Below, piece after piece: positions 1 through 8,556 of a stretch of 64,000 bases of DNA (the first letter of the stretch is position 1; each line of letters starts with the position of its first letter). Under the pieces are notes generated by a model that saw only the letters and a list, made by a program, of their open reading frames with translations, made no database searches and was not told the origin of the DNA. This DNA comes from Commensalibacter melissae. GTDB taxonomy: Bacteria > Pseudomonadota > Alphaproteobacteria > Acetobacterales > Acetobacteraceae. The stretch lies in assembly GCF_003691365.1 (NCBI RefSeq), contig NZ_CP033087.1, positions 510,501 through 574,500 on the forward strand. Direction: 5' to 3'. The translations under genes were made by a program, and so were the position numbers.

Positions 1-353
1 TTCTGTTATATTTATGCGGTCATGAAGGCCGTGGAATAGGGCTTTTTAATAAGATTGAGGCTTACGCATTACAGGAAAAAGGGTTTGATACGGTCGAAGC
101 GAATCATCAATTGGGTTTTTTGACTGATATGCGTGACTGGAAAGTTGCTGGTGCCATCTTAAGAAAACTTGGTATCAAATCTTTAAATTTAATGACGAAT
201 AACAAGAGCAAGGTTGAAATGATAAAAAAACAGGGTTTTGAAATTCGTCATCGTGTTTCATTGGAAATTGATGCTAATCCTTTTAACAGTCAGTATTTAA
301 AAACAAAACGAGATCGTATGGGGCATCTTTTAACCCATTTATCTGAAATATAA
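1..353 (+). CDS. ribA: GTP cyclohydrolase II domain (RibA or RibBA), 3' end only
   Basis: This is the C-terminal 116 residues of a GTP cyclohydrolase II, which opens the imidazole ring of GTP in the first committed step of riboflavin synthesis. The frame is open from the left edge (codons from base 3) and shows the family signature GHEGRGIGLFNKIEAYALQ, followed by DTVEANHQLGF and DMRDW, then the terminal strand with LMTNNKSK. The usual first residue pair of the motif is GQ; here it is GH. The 5' part lies outside the window, so it cannot be decided whether this is a stand-alone RibA or a RibB-RibA fusion, though fusions are common in alphaproteobacteria. ribH follows 41 bases downstream on the same strand, so the two very likely form one riboflavin operon. 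Confidence 0.9.
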   Translation, partial: LLYLCGHEGRGIGLFNKIEAYALQEKGFDTVEANHQLGFLTDMRDWKVAGAILRKLGIKSLNLMTNNKSKVEMIKKQGFEIRHRVSLEIDANPFNSQYLKTKRDRMGHLLTHLSEI

Positions 354-394
354 ATTTCAGTTAGAGTTTATAACTAGTGAATAAAGGTTTTTAC

Positions 395-871
395 ATGATA
401 AAACAAGCTCCTCAATCAATACAGAAATTTTCATTTTCCAAACCGCCACGGATTGCAATAGTGGTTAGTCGGTTTAATCAAATAGTAACGAATGGATTGT
501 GTCAAGGGGCACAGGAATGGTTGTCTGAACATCAAATTCTTTTTTATCAAGAAGATTTATTTTATGTACCTGGAGCTTTTGAATTGCCTTTAATCGCACA
601 AAAACTGGCCAAGTCAGGTAAATATGATGGTGTTGTATGTTTGGGATGTGTCATTAAGGGAGATACAGCGCATTTTGAATTTATCAGTCTGGGTGCAACT
701 ATCGGATTGATGCAGGCCAGTTTGCATACAGAAGTTCCTATCAGTTTTGGTGTTTTAACCACTTATACTTCGGAACAGGCACAAATCCGTTCTGAAGAAA
801 ATAAGGAGAATAAGGGTCGCGAGGCTGTAGCAGCCTGTATTGAAAGTTTGGCTTTATTACAAAAAATTTAA
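395..871 (+). CDS. ribH: 6,7-dimethyl-8-ribityllumazine synthase (RibH)
   Basis: Lumazine synthase condenses 5-amino-6-ribitylamino-uracil with dihydroxybutanone phosphate, the penultimate riboflavin step, as an oligomeric cytosolic shell. Visible family motifs are IAIVVSRFNQIVTNGL at the N-terminus, VPGAFELPL, VCLGCVIKGDTAHFEFIS and, near the C-terminus, SFGVLTTYTSEQA. The ATG at 395 is preferred over a GTG at 377 because AAAGG sits about 8 bases upstream and the resulting 158 residues match the usual length. It follows the GTP cyclohydrolase gene on the same strand. In many alphaproteobacteria nusB follows ribH; here no nusB is seen, only a 458-base gap. Identification is firm. Confidence 0.95.
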   Translation: MIKQAPQSIQKFSFSKPPRIAIVVSRFNQIVTNGLCQGAQEWLSEHQILFYQEDLFYVPGAFELPLIAQKLAKSGKYDGVVCLGCVIKGDTAHFEFISLGATIGLMQASLHTEVPISFGVLTTYTSEQAQIRSEENKENKGREAVAACIESLALLQKI

Positions 872-892
872 TTTTTTCAATCATTTAATTTT

Positions 893-926
893 TTCTCGGT
901 AATTGGCTTGATACAATTATCGAGAA
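893..926 (+). terminator. Possible hairpin terminator after ribH
   Basis: The arm TTCTCGGTAATTG (893-905) pairs with CAATTATCGAGAA (914-926), with one G-U pair, around an 8-base loop. The flanks TTTT and AAGAAAAA would lengthen the stem. There is no clean U-tract after it, so a rho-independent function is only possible. Confidence 0.35.
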
Positions 927-1048
927 AGAAAAAAGCTGCACTTTTTATATATCAATTAAGAATAATTATTAATTGCATAACATTGATTATATTTTGAATG
1001 AATTTTTATTATTTTTGGGATTTAAATATATAAAAAAAAGGAGTAGTT

Positions 1049-1108
1049 ATGTTTTTCAGTTTTAAAAAAAATAAACTGCCAGAAGAATTCGTCATATGGA
1101 AGAGTTAA
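1049..1108 (+). CDS. Possible 19-residue leader or micro-ORF
   Basis: An ATG at 1049 is preceded by AAAAAGGAG with 5 to 6 bases spacing, an unusually good ribosome-binding site in this sequence. The reading frame encodes MFFSFKKNKLPEEFVIWKS and then stops. I do not recognise it. It could be a real micropeptide, a translated leader, or the 5' stub of a gene destroyed by a nonsense mutation; the following sequence shows no convincing continuation. It is too short for coding statistics. Confidence 0.3.
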   Translation: MFFSFKKNKLPEEFVIWKS

Positions 1109-1329
1109 TAATTTAAAATTCAGAATATTGAAATCAAATCATAATGAAAATTTCTGAATTGTTATTCCTTTTTTATAAGTTGTTACAAAATTGATTTATA
1201 TAATGGATGTTGAATGCTTTTAGATGAAAGCTATTTTCTTCTATTGTATCAATTAAAAGATATAACATATTTATAAATCTATAGAGTTTTGAATTCTTCT
1301 GTATTGTACGAAAAGGATGTGTTGCCGGA

Positions 1330-3942
1330 ATGGTTTCTGCATTGATTAGACGGATTGTTGAATTTTGCTCACGTCATGCATGGCTTGTTTTTATAGTTTA
1401 TCTGTTGCTGGCAATTGTATCTATTTTTGTAACAAGTAAGAAACTGGATATAACTACTGATACTACCAAGATGTTTTCCACGAAAATGCCTTGGAAGCAG
1501 CGATCGGACTGGATGGGAAAGAATTTCCCAAATCGAGAGGGAATTTTAGTTGCGATTATTGAGGCCAAAATTCCGGAAGAAAGGGAATTAAGTGCAGAAA
1601 TTCTTGTTAATCAGTTAAATCAGGATAAAAAACATTTTTATTTTGCTAGTTCACCAGAAAATAATCCTTTTCTTGTTAAAAACGGATTGATGTTCCTTGA
1701 TCCTCCAGTGTTGGATCAAACATTGAATACAATAATTCGTGCACAACCTTTTTTGAGTAGTCTTGCCGCGGATACTTCTGCACGAGGATTATTTGATACG
1801 TTGGGTATGGTTGTAGAAGGTATTAAGGAAAATCAGGTTGATCTGGAACAGTATAAAAATGAATTAAATGGATTTGCTAAAACATTAGAGAAAGCATCAC
1901 AAAGAGATTTTGAACCTTTTTCATGGGAGAAAAGTCTTTCTGGAGAACTTTCAAGTTTGGCTGGTCGATATCAAATCGTAGTGGCAAAACCAAAAATGGA
2001 TTTAACCTCCTTGCAACCTTCAGGGGAGGCTGTTGCGTCATTAAAAAAAGCAATTTCTTCCATATCATATGTTCAAAGAGGAGATGTGAAGATTCATATT
2101 ACAGGAGATGCAAAAATCAATGATGAGGAATTTTCCACGGTCATGGATGGCATGGTTCTCGGTCTTTTTGCCTCTTTTGTATTGGTTGCGGGCTGGTTAT
2201 TCCTTGCAGTAAAAACCTGGCGTATTATTTTACCCATACTATATGTGTTATTGATCGGTTTGATTCTTACAACAGGTTTTGCTTCAATTGCGGTGGGCAC
2301 GTTAAACCTTATATCCGTTTCTTTCGCAATTTTGTTTGTCAGTATTGCTGTTGATTTCGCAATCCAGTTTTCTGTTCGTTTCAGGGGGCAAGATATTCAA
2401 GCGGATGACAATACCAATAAAAGGCAATCAACTTTATTGGCATTGTCTAAAACAGGATATGATACAGGTCATCAGATATTTACAGCTTCTGTTGCGGCAG
2501 CAGCAGGTTTTTTGGCGTTTACTCCGACAAATTTTGTTGGGGTTAAGCAGCTTGGCTTAATTGCTGGCACGGGTATGATTATTGCCTTGATCTGCACGTT
2601 AACACTTTTGCCAGCCATGTTAACAATTTTACAGCCAAAAATAGTTCAAGCTATGGCTGGTTTTCCCAGATTGAAAAGTTTGGATAATAAATTTCGACAT
2701 TATCGTTGGTATATCCTTGCTGTTTATGCAATGATTGCTGTTATCGGCATTTTCTTTCTGGTTGATCAAAAGGTCAGCTTTGATGCAGACCCATTTCATA
2801 CCAAGGATACCCATTCTGAAGGGATGAAGGCTTTACAGCTATTGATGAATGATCCGAATACTAATCCTTATACAGCAGATGTAATGGCTAAATCTCCTGA
2901 AGAGGCAAAAAAACTCGTAGATCAGATTGGTCAGCTTTCTTCAGTGCAAAATGTTATTTGGCTTGGATCTTTTGTTCCGGAGGATCAAAAAATTAAAATT
3001 CCAATGATCAGGGATGCAGCGTCGGTCTTGTTGAACACTTTGTCAAACACATCAATCAAATCCAGACCATCAGCATCGGAATTACGTCAGTCTATGCAGA
3101 AAATGTTGGATAAACTCAATTCGGTGCAAAATATACTGACGTCTGATAGTCCATTGGAAAGAATACGTCTTGCATTGCAAAAAATTGTCAGTATGTCTGA
3201 TAATGACCTCATGAAAATCAATGATGATCTGGTTCGTTTTCTTGGTTTTCAATTGCACCATCTGGAAATTATGTTAACGCCATCAGCCGTTTCTCTAACT
3301 GATGTTCCCAAAGAGTTGGCAAATGAATATCGAACAAAAGATGGATTATACAGGATAGAGATTTATCCAAAAGGCACAAATCTTGATAATGAACAAATTG
3401 CAACGTTTGTTAAACAAATTCGTTCCGTTGCTCCTGAAGCGGCCGGAACTTCCGTTGATATCATAGAAAGTGCAAATACAGTGGTTCATGCTTTTATTAT
3501 CGCGGCGGTTATGGCGATAATAACTTTGGCCATCATTATATTTATCGCATTACGTCGAATATTGGATATGTGTCTTGTATTAATGCCTTTGATATTGTCA
3601 GGACTTATGACAATTATTGTGATTGTCTTAATCGATCAGCCTTTGAATTTTGCCAATATCATTACATTACCGCTTTTACTTGGAGTTGGTGTATCCTTTA
3701 ATATCTATTTTGTAATGAATTGGCGTGAAGGACTATCGAATCCCTTATCATCGCCAACTGCTAGAGCGGTTCTATTTTCAGCTTTAACAACTGGAACGGC
3801 TTTTGGATCTTTGGCAGCTTCAGCCCATCCTGGAACAGCGAGTATGGGGTTATTACTATTGATATCCCTAGGATGTACATTGGTGGCGACATTAATATTT
3901 GTTCCTGCGTTATTACCCAAACGGGATATCGATAGGGAATAA
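1330..3942 (+). CDS. hpnN: HpnN-type hopanoid RND transporter (MMPL family)
   Basis: An 870-residue inner-membrane RND/MMPL permease, the size and architecture of HpnN, which moves hopanoids to the outer membrane. It has a first membrane helix at about residues 18-36, a large periplasmic loop, and a block of five helices at about 270-430 with the charged segment VDFAIQFSVRFRG. A second copy of this plan follows: one helix near 455, a second loop, and five helices from about 710 to the end. Acidic residues within helices fit proton coupling. The gene stands alone here, whereas hpnN often lies inside a hopanoid synthesis cluster; no squalene-hopene cyclase or other hpn gene is in the window. 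A related MMPL lipid exporter cannot be fully excluded without a family search. Confidence 0.85.
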   Translation: MVSALIRRIVEFCSRHAWLVFIVYLLLAIVSIFVTSKKLDITTDTTKMFSTKMPWKQRSDWMGKNFPNREGILVAIIEAKIPEERELSAEILVNQLNQDKKHFYFASSPENNPFLVKNGLMFLDPPVLDQTLNTIIRAQPFLSSLAADTSARGLFDTLGMVVEGIKENQVDLEQYKNELNGFAKTLEKASQRDFEPFSWEKSLSGELSSLAGRYQIVVAKPKMDLTSLQPSGEAVASLKKAISSISYVQRGDVKIHITGDAKINDEEFSTVMDGMVLGLFASFVLVAGWLFLAVKTWRIILPILYVLLIGLILTTGFASIAVGTLNLISVSFAILFVSIAVDFAIQFSVRFRGQDIQADDNTNKRQSTLLALSKTGYDTGHQIFTASVAAAAGFLAFTPTNFVGVKQLGLIAGTGMIIALICTLTLLPAMLTILQPKIVQAMAGFPRLKSLDNKFRHYRWYILAVYAMIAVIGIFFLVDQKVSFDADPFHTKDTHSEGMKALQLLMNDPNTNPYTADVMAKSPEEAKKLVDQIGQLSSVQNVIWLGSFVPEDQKIKIPMIRDAASVLLNTLSNTSIKSRPSASELRQSMQKMLDKLNSVQNILTSDSPLERIRLALQKIVSMSDNDLMKINDDLVRFLGFQLHHLEIMLTPSAVSLTDVPKELANEYRTKDGLYRIEIYPKGTNLDNEQIATFVKQIRSVAPEAAGTSVDIIESANTVVHAFIIAAVMAIITLAIIIFIALRRILDMCLVLMPLILSGLMTIIVIVLIDQPLNFANIITLPLLLGVGVSFNIYFVMNWREGLSNPLSSPTARAVLFSALTTGTAFGSLAASAHPGTASMGLLLLISLGCTLVATLIFVPALLPKRDIDRE

Positions 3943-3971
3943 ATCTATTGGATGTTTCATTCCAATAGATT
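3942..3971. terminator. Hairpin between convergent hpnN and rdgB
   Basis: A perfect 11-base inverted repeat, AATCTATTGGA (3942-3952) with TCCAATAGATT (3961-3971) and an 8-base loop, begins on the hpnN stop codon and lies 15 bases from the end of rdgB. Its position between convergent genes suggests a shared bidirectional terminator, although U-tracts are weak on both strands. Confidence 0.5.
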
Positions 3972-3986
3972 ATATAGAGGTAAGGG

Positions 3987-4592
3987 TTAGAAACAGGCCT
4001 GAATGAATTTTTGAAAAGCTAGAGCACGGTGACTAATTGAATTTTTTTTCGAATCAGTCATTTCTGCAAAAGTTAACGGGTTATTTAATGGTTGAAAAAC
4101 GGGATCATATCCATGACCGTATTGTCCACGGGGAGGCCAAATAAAATTACCGTCAACTTTTCCTTCAAATTCATATGTTTTACCGTTTGGATATGCAAGG
4201 GATAGCACACAGATAAAATAAGCCGATTTATCAGGAATGGACTGTAATTTATCATGCATTTTTTGCATGGCCATAGAATAATTCTTATGAGGTCCCGCCC
4301 AACGAGCAGAATATAAACCAGGATCCCCATTCAATCCATTAAGGCAAAAACCGGAATCATCTGCCAATGCAATCATGTTTGAGGCATAACTGGCTTGTAA
4401 AGCTTTTAAACGGGCATTTTCATGAAAGGTTGTCCCTGTTTCTTCAGGTTCTGTCAGATTAAGTTCACCTGCCGAATGAATTCTTAATGAAAAATTGGAA
4501 AGTAATTGATGAATTTCCTTTACCTTGCCTGGATTATGGGTGGCGAGAACAAGTTTTGTATCAGGAATAATTTTAGGTGGAAGCGAAAACAT
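3987..4592 (-). CDS. rdgB: dITP/XTP pyrophosphatase (RdgB/HAM1)
   Basis: A 201-residue housecleaning nucleotidase that hydrolyses dITP, ITP and XTP to monophosphates and so keeps deaminated purines out of DNA and RNA. The protein shows the family start LVLATHNPGKVKEI, the catalytic and metal region ALADDSGFCLNGLNGDPGLYS with ARWAG, the later GYDPVFQP, and the terminal SHRALAFQKF. Length and motif order are standard. It converges with hpnN and diverges from the aldo/keto reductase across a 322-base AT-rich gap. In alphaproteobacteria rdgB often lies with rph and hemW; that context is absent here. Confidence 0.95.
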   Translation of the reverse strand: MFSLPPKIIPDTKLVLATHNPGKVKEIHQLLSNFSLRIHSAGELNLTEPEETGTTFHENARLKALQASYASNMIALADDSGFCLNGLNGDPGLYSARWAGPHKNYSMAMQKMHDKLQSIPDKSAYFICVLSLAYPNGKTYEFEGKVDGNFIWPPRGQYGHGYDPVFQPLNNPLTFAEMTDSKKNSISHRALAFQKFIQACF

Positions 4593-4914
4593 TTAAATTC
4601 TTTCATCATTCAAAAATTAAATATGTTTAAATGAGAATTATCTCTGATTAAATTATAATGTCATAATAATTTGTTTAAAATTAGAATAAATATAAGGTTA
4701 TGATTTAATGTACAATAAAATAATATCTCAAGATTTATTGCGACAATTATTTTTAATATGATCTAATAAAATTTCATACTGAATAGATAAAATTCATTAT
4801 TAAAAATATTACTTTATATCATTCTGATAGATAATTTATTTTTCTAAAGTGGTATTTATTTTATAAATCATTTATTTTTAATAATTAATGAATGATCTAT
4901 GATAGGAAAAAAGA
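4593..4914. other. Divergent AT-rich gap rdgB/aldo-keto reductase
   Basis: 322 bases of extremely AT-rich sequence separate two divergent genes. It must hold both promoters, but no single -35/-10 pair stands out among the many A/T runs. I see no ORF, repeat or hairpin of note. Confidence 0.5.
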
Positions 4915-5817
4915 ATGCAGTCAATTGATGCGGCTTTAGCGGGTAATTTTCAATTTGATCACCAAATCAAGATCAATCGAATGGGATTTGGTGCGATGCG
5001 TATTGTTGGTAAAGGTGTATGGGGGGAACCTGAAAATCGTAAGGAAGTTATTGCAACTTTATATCGTACGTTAGAATTGGGGATTAATTTTATCGATACG
5101 GCAGATAGCTATGGTCCTTTTATCAGCGAAGAATTAATTTGCGAAGCACTTTATCCTTATCCGAAAAATTTATTGATTGGCACAAAAGGGGGGCACACTC
5201 GGCATGGGCCGGATATTTGGCGACCCATTGGCAGTCCAGATTATTTACGTCAATGTGTTTTAATGAGTATGCGTCGTCTAAAACTGGATCAAATCCGTTT
5301 ATGGCAATTGCATCGTGTGGGGGAAGATACTTTTCCGGAATTACAGTTTGAAGCTATCGCCAAAATGCAGCAGGAGGGATTAATCGGTCATATTGGGTTA
5401 TCTGCCGTATCTGTAGGGATGATTAAACGTGCGTCAAAATTTTTCAAGGTTGCTTCCGTTCAGAACAAATATAATCTGGTTAATCGGGAATCAGAAGCCG
5501 TTGTTGATTTTTGTGATAAAAATAATATCGCTTTCATACCTTATGCACCTTTGGAACAGGGGGTGAAATTCACTGGTCCTGTTCTTGAAGAAATTATGAA
5601 CAAAAAACACGCCTCAGCCCGTCAGATAGCGTTGGCCTGGCTATTAAAACGTTCAAAAATCATTGTTCCCATTCCCGGAACGGGTTCCGTTCAACATTTA
5701 GAGGAAAATACAGCAGCGGTGAATGTTAATTTGACGGATGATGAATGGACAAAACTTGATTTGGAGGGAAAAAAGATTTGGGATAAACAAAAAAAATCTG
5801 CAAAATTATATTTGTAA
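4915..5817 (+). CDS. Aldo/keto reductase
   Basis: A 300-residue NADPH-dependent oxidoreductase of the aldo/keto reductase fold, reducing carbonyl substrates in the cytosol. The catalytic tetrad is visible: Asp in FIDTADSYG, Tyr in the same motif, Lys in LLIGTKGG and His in LWQLHRVG. The C-terminal nucleotide-binding part carries QIALAWLLKRS and IVPIPGTGSVQHLEEN. The sequence resembles the YdbC-like monomeric group, but the substrate cannot be told from sequence. It has its own upstream gap and is followed by mrcA after 122 bases, so it is probably transcribed alone. A second, more distant aldo/keto reductase lies at 38179-39174. Confidence 0.88.
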   Translation: MQSIDAALAGNFQFDHQIKINRMGFGAMRIVGKGVWGEPENRKEVIATLYRTLELGINFIDTADSYGPFISEELICEALYPYPKNLLIGTKGGHTRHGPDIWRPIGSPDYLRQCVLMSMRRLKLDQIRLWQLHRVGEDTFPELQFEAIAKMQQEGLIGHIGLSAVSVGMIKRASKFFKVASVQNKYNLVNRESEAVVDFCDKNNIAFIPYAPLEQGVKFTGPVLEEIMNKKHASARQIALAWLLKRSKIIVPIPGTGSVQHLEENTAAVNVNLTDDEWTKLDLEGKKIWDKQKKSAKLYL

Positions 5818-5939
5818 ACTGAATAAAAGATCGACATATTCTTGGAATAACAACATAGTTGTTTTTTACTCATATTAAAAATGTTATATAAGAATAACTC
5901 CTAATAATCGAGTTTTCACAATTGATGTAGAGTTTTTTT

Positions 5940-8477
5940 ATGTCTTCGAAAAATTCTGATCCGTCTAATGCTGGTAATAAATATAGTAATTCAATTATAA
6001 AACGCCCCAGATACCGTATATGGCGGATGTTGGTTGGAATACTTGCAGGCTTGTTCCTTTTTATTCTTGCGGGAGGCGGATTATTTGCCTGGATAAAATA
6101 TGAGGGAGCCGTACAGGATTTGCCTACTGTTGAGGGGTTGAAAAATTATGCCCCGCCTGTTATGAGCCGGATATATGCCAATAATGATCGTGTCATGGCA
6201 GAATTGGCATCAGAGCGGAGATTATTTGTTCCTATTACCCTTATTCCGGATCGGGTCAAGAATGCTTTTATCTCGACAGAGGACAAGAATTTCTATTCTC
6301 ATGGCGGGATAGACCCCTTGGCAATTGTACGTGCGGTTGTACAAGATATGTTCCGTAAAACGTCAGGTAAGCGTCTGGTGGGGGCCTCAACGATTACGCA
6401 ACAGGTTGCGCGTAATATGTTGCTTAACAATAAGCGGAATTTGAATCGCAAGATTAAGGAAGCTATCTTGGCAATTCGAATTGAACAATCCCTGACCAAA
6501 GATCAAATTCTGGAAATTTATTTAAATGAAATTTATCTTGGTGATGGTGCCTACGGGGTTGCTGCGGCCGCACAAACTTATTTTCATAAAAATCTTGATC
6601 AGCTGACCGTGGCAGAAGCGGCCTATCTCGGTGGATTGCCGAAATCTCCTTATAATTATGATCTTTATCATCATCCAAAAGCAGGGCTGGAACGTCGTAA
6701 TTTCGTTTTGAGCCGTATGCTAGAAACTGGTGCAATCAGCAAAGAAGTCTTGAAACAGGCAATGGATGAGCCCCTGCAAGTGACACAATCTGTTATAAGA
6801 CGTGGACCTTTGGCAGGAACACAATGGTTTTCCGAGGCTGTAAGGCGTGATCTGATAGATCGCTATGGAATGGATAAAACAATGCAGGGTGGTTTGGAAG
6901 TTCATACGAGTTTGGATCTGAAAAATCAAAATCTAGCAACAAGGTTAATGCAGCAGGCATTAATGAAATATGATCGGCAACATGGTTGGCGAGGTGCAAT
7001 AAATCATTTAAATATCGAGGATGGAAAAGAATGGAGTGATTTGCTAGCCAGACAAAAAAATCCTGCCGGGATATTGGATGCATGGCGTGTTGCCATTGTT
7101 TTGAATAGTAGTACGGGAAAAGTTGGATGGTTGGAGAATAAGAATGAGAAATTGGCTTTATTGGAAAATAAGGATGTAAGTTGGACAAAGCGTTCTTCTC
7201 ATCCATTAAAAATGGGCGATGTTGTTTTAATTGAGCCTTTGGCTGATAATGGTAAAGTCGCCTTGCGTCAGGTTCCTCTGATAGAAGGTGCGTTAATTTC
7301 TGTTGATGTTCAGACAGGCCGCGTTTTATCCATGTTTGGTGGATGGTCATTTGCTGAGTCACAGTTTAATCGAGCAACACAAGCTCAACGACAACCAGGC
7401 TCTTCTTTCAAACCCATAGCTTATCTGGCGGGGATGGAACAAAATATTCCGCCATCTCAGATTTTTATGGATTCCCCTTTTTCAGCAGGTAGTTGGCATC
7501 CAAACAACTATGAAAAAACATTCTGGGGACCAACAGCGTTACATAATGGCTTACGTTATTCAAGGAATTTGGTCACCATTCGTTTGGCCGCTCAGGTCGG
7601 GATGAATGCTATTTCAAATTTGGCAATTGCATTAGGTGAAGTAGATTCAATGCCTAAGGTTTTACCTGCCGTTTTGGGTGCTGTGGAGACAACGGTTTTC
7701 CGTCATGCTGGTGCCTATGCAAGTATTGCGGCAGAGGGGTTGTTAACAAAACCAACCTTAATTGACTATATTCAGGATCGGAATGGAAAGGTAATCTGGC
7801 ATTCAGATGTCTTGCAGTTGGAACATTCGGAAGATCCAGATAGGCTTCCCCTTATTATTGATCATCGTAAACGTGTTGCATCAGCTCAAAGTTCCTATCA
7901 AATTATAACCATGATGGAAGACGTGATGAAACGTGGAACCGGTATGTCGGCAGCGCGTGGCATAGATCGTCCACTTGCCGGCAAGACAGGAACCAGTCAG
8001 GATTTTAATGATGCGTGGTTTGCAGGATTTTCACCGGATGTCGTGACAGTAGTATGGTTTGGGTTTGATCAGCCAAAAACATTGGGAAAAGGTATGTCTG
8101 GCGCTGTTGTTGCCGCGCCAGTTTGGAATGAATTCATGAAAAACATTCTGGCTAATCGTCCCAAACTTGATTTTGCAAAACCAGAAGGTGTTTTTCTAGC
8201 AAGTTATGATACGAGTAAAGGAAGTGTAACTGATGCTTTCAAGGAAGGACAAACCCCGGGAATTAGCATCAATTTGAATAAGGGGGCAGCAACGGGTGAG
8301 TTGACAGCCCAGGATACAGGAGCTGAAAATATACCTGATTCTGAAGAGTCCATGGATAGTAATGAGGGGATTGTATCTCCATCTAATGAAGGAAGTGAAA
8401 AAAAGATTGGTGAAAAAACAGGTCAATCTTCATCTTCAGGTGAAGGGGAAGATATAGGTATGGGTGGATTATATTAA
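5940..8477 (+). CDS. mrcA: Penicillin-binding protein 1A (bifunctional class A PBP)
   Basis: An 845-residue inner-membrane enzyme that polymerises lipid II and crosslinks the glycan strands. A short basic cytoplasmic N-terminus and one membrane helix (about 29-51) lead into a GT51 glycosyltransferase domain with EDKNFYSHGGIDP, TITQQVARN and IYLNEIYLG. The transpeptidase domain has the active-site SxxK in QPGSSFKP (about 485-490), SRN near 540 and the KTG motif in AGKTGTSQDF near 680. The last 90 residues are Ser/Gly/Glu-rich and probably disordered. It is directly followed by prfB, a pairing widely conserved in alphaproteobacteria. An antisense ORF inside it is ignored as a shadow. Confidence 0.96.
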   Translation: MSSKNSDPSNAGNKYSNSIIKRPRYRIWRMLVGILAGLFLFILAGGGLFAWIKYEGAVQDLPTVEGLKNYAPPVMSRIYANNDRVMAELASERRLFVPITLIPDRVKNAFISTEDKNFYSHGGIDPLAIVRAVVQDMFRKTSGKRLVGASTITQQVARNMLLNNKRNLNRKIKEAILAIRIEQSLTKDQILEIYLNEIYLGDGAYGVAAAAQTYFHKNLDQLTVAEAAYLGGLPKSPYNYDLYHHPKAGLERRNFVLSRMLETGAISKEVLKQAMDEPLQVTQSVIRRGPLAGTQWFSEAVRRDLIDRYGMDKTMQGGLEVHTSLDLKNQNLATRLMQQALMKYDRQHGWRGAINHLNIEDGKEWSDLLARQKNPAGILDAWRVAIVLNSSTGKVGWLENKNEKLALLENKDVSWTKRSSHPLKMGDVVLIEPLADNGKVALRQVPLIEGALISVDVQTGRVLSMFGGWSFAESQFNRATQAQRQPGSSFKPIAYLAGMEQNIPPSQIFMDSPFSAGSWHPNNYEKTFWGPTALHNGLRYSRNLVTIRLAAQVGMNAISNLAIALGEVDSMPKVLPAVLGAVETTVFRHAGAYASIAAEGLLTKPTLIDYIQDRNGKVIWHSDVLQLEHSEDPDRLPLIIDHRKRVASAQSSYQIITMMEDVMKRGTGMSAARGIDRPLAGKTGTSQDFNDAWFAGFSPDVVTVVWFGFDQPKTLGKGMSGAVVAAPVWNEFMKNILANRPKLDFAKPEGVFLASYDTSKGSVTDAFKEGQTPGISINLNKGAATGELTAQDTGAENIPDSEESMDSNEGIVSPSNEGSEKKIGEKTGQSSSSGEGEDIGMGGLY

Positions 8478-8556
8478 GGTTGACCTTGTATTTTTATTAA
8501 AATCTTGTTAATTGGATTAATAATTAATTGCATTTAGGTAAATAAAGGAAACGAGT

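Larger units (their letters stand above)
872..1329 (+). other. Intergenic gap ribH-hpnN
   Basis: This is a very AT-rich gap of 458 bases. It holds an imperfect stem-loop just after ribH (893-926), one very short ORF with a good ribosome-binding site (1049-1108) and presumably the hpnN promoter. Nothing else recognisable was seen; in particular there is no nusB remnant that I could detect. Confidence 0.6.

Noticed and set aside
6793-7362. 189-residue antisense ORF inside mrcA
   Set aside because: It lies fully within the transpeptidase region of an intact, motif-complete gene on the other strand, has no ribosome-binding site and a biased His/Pro/Leu composition typical of shadows.
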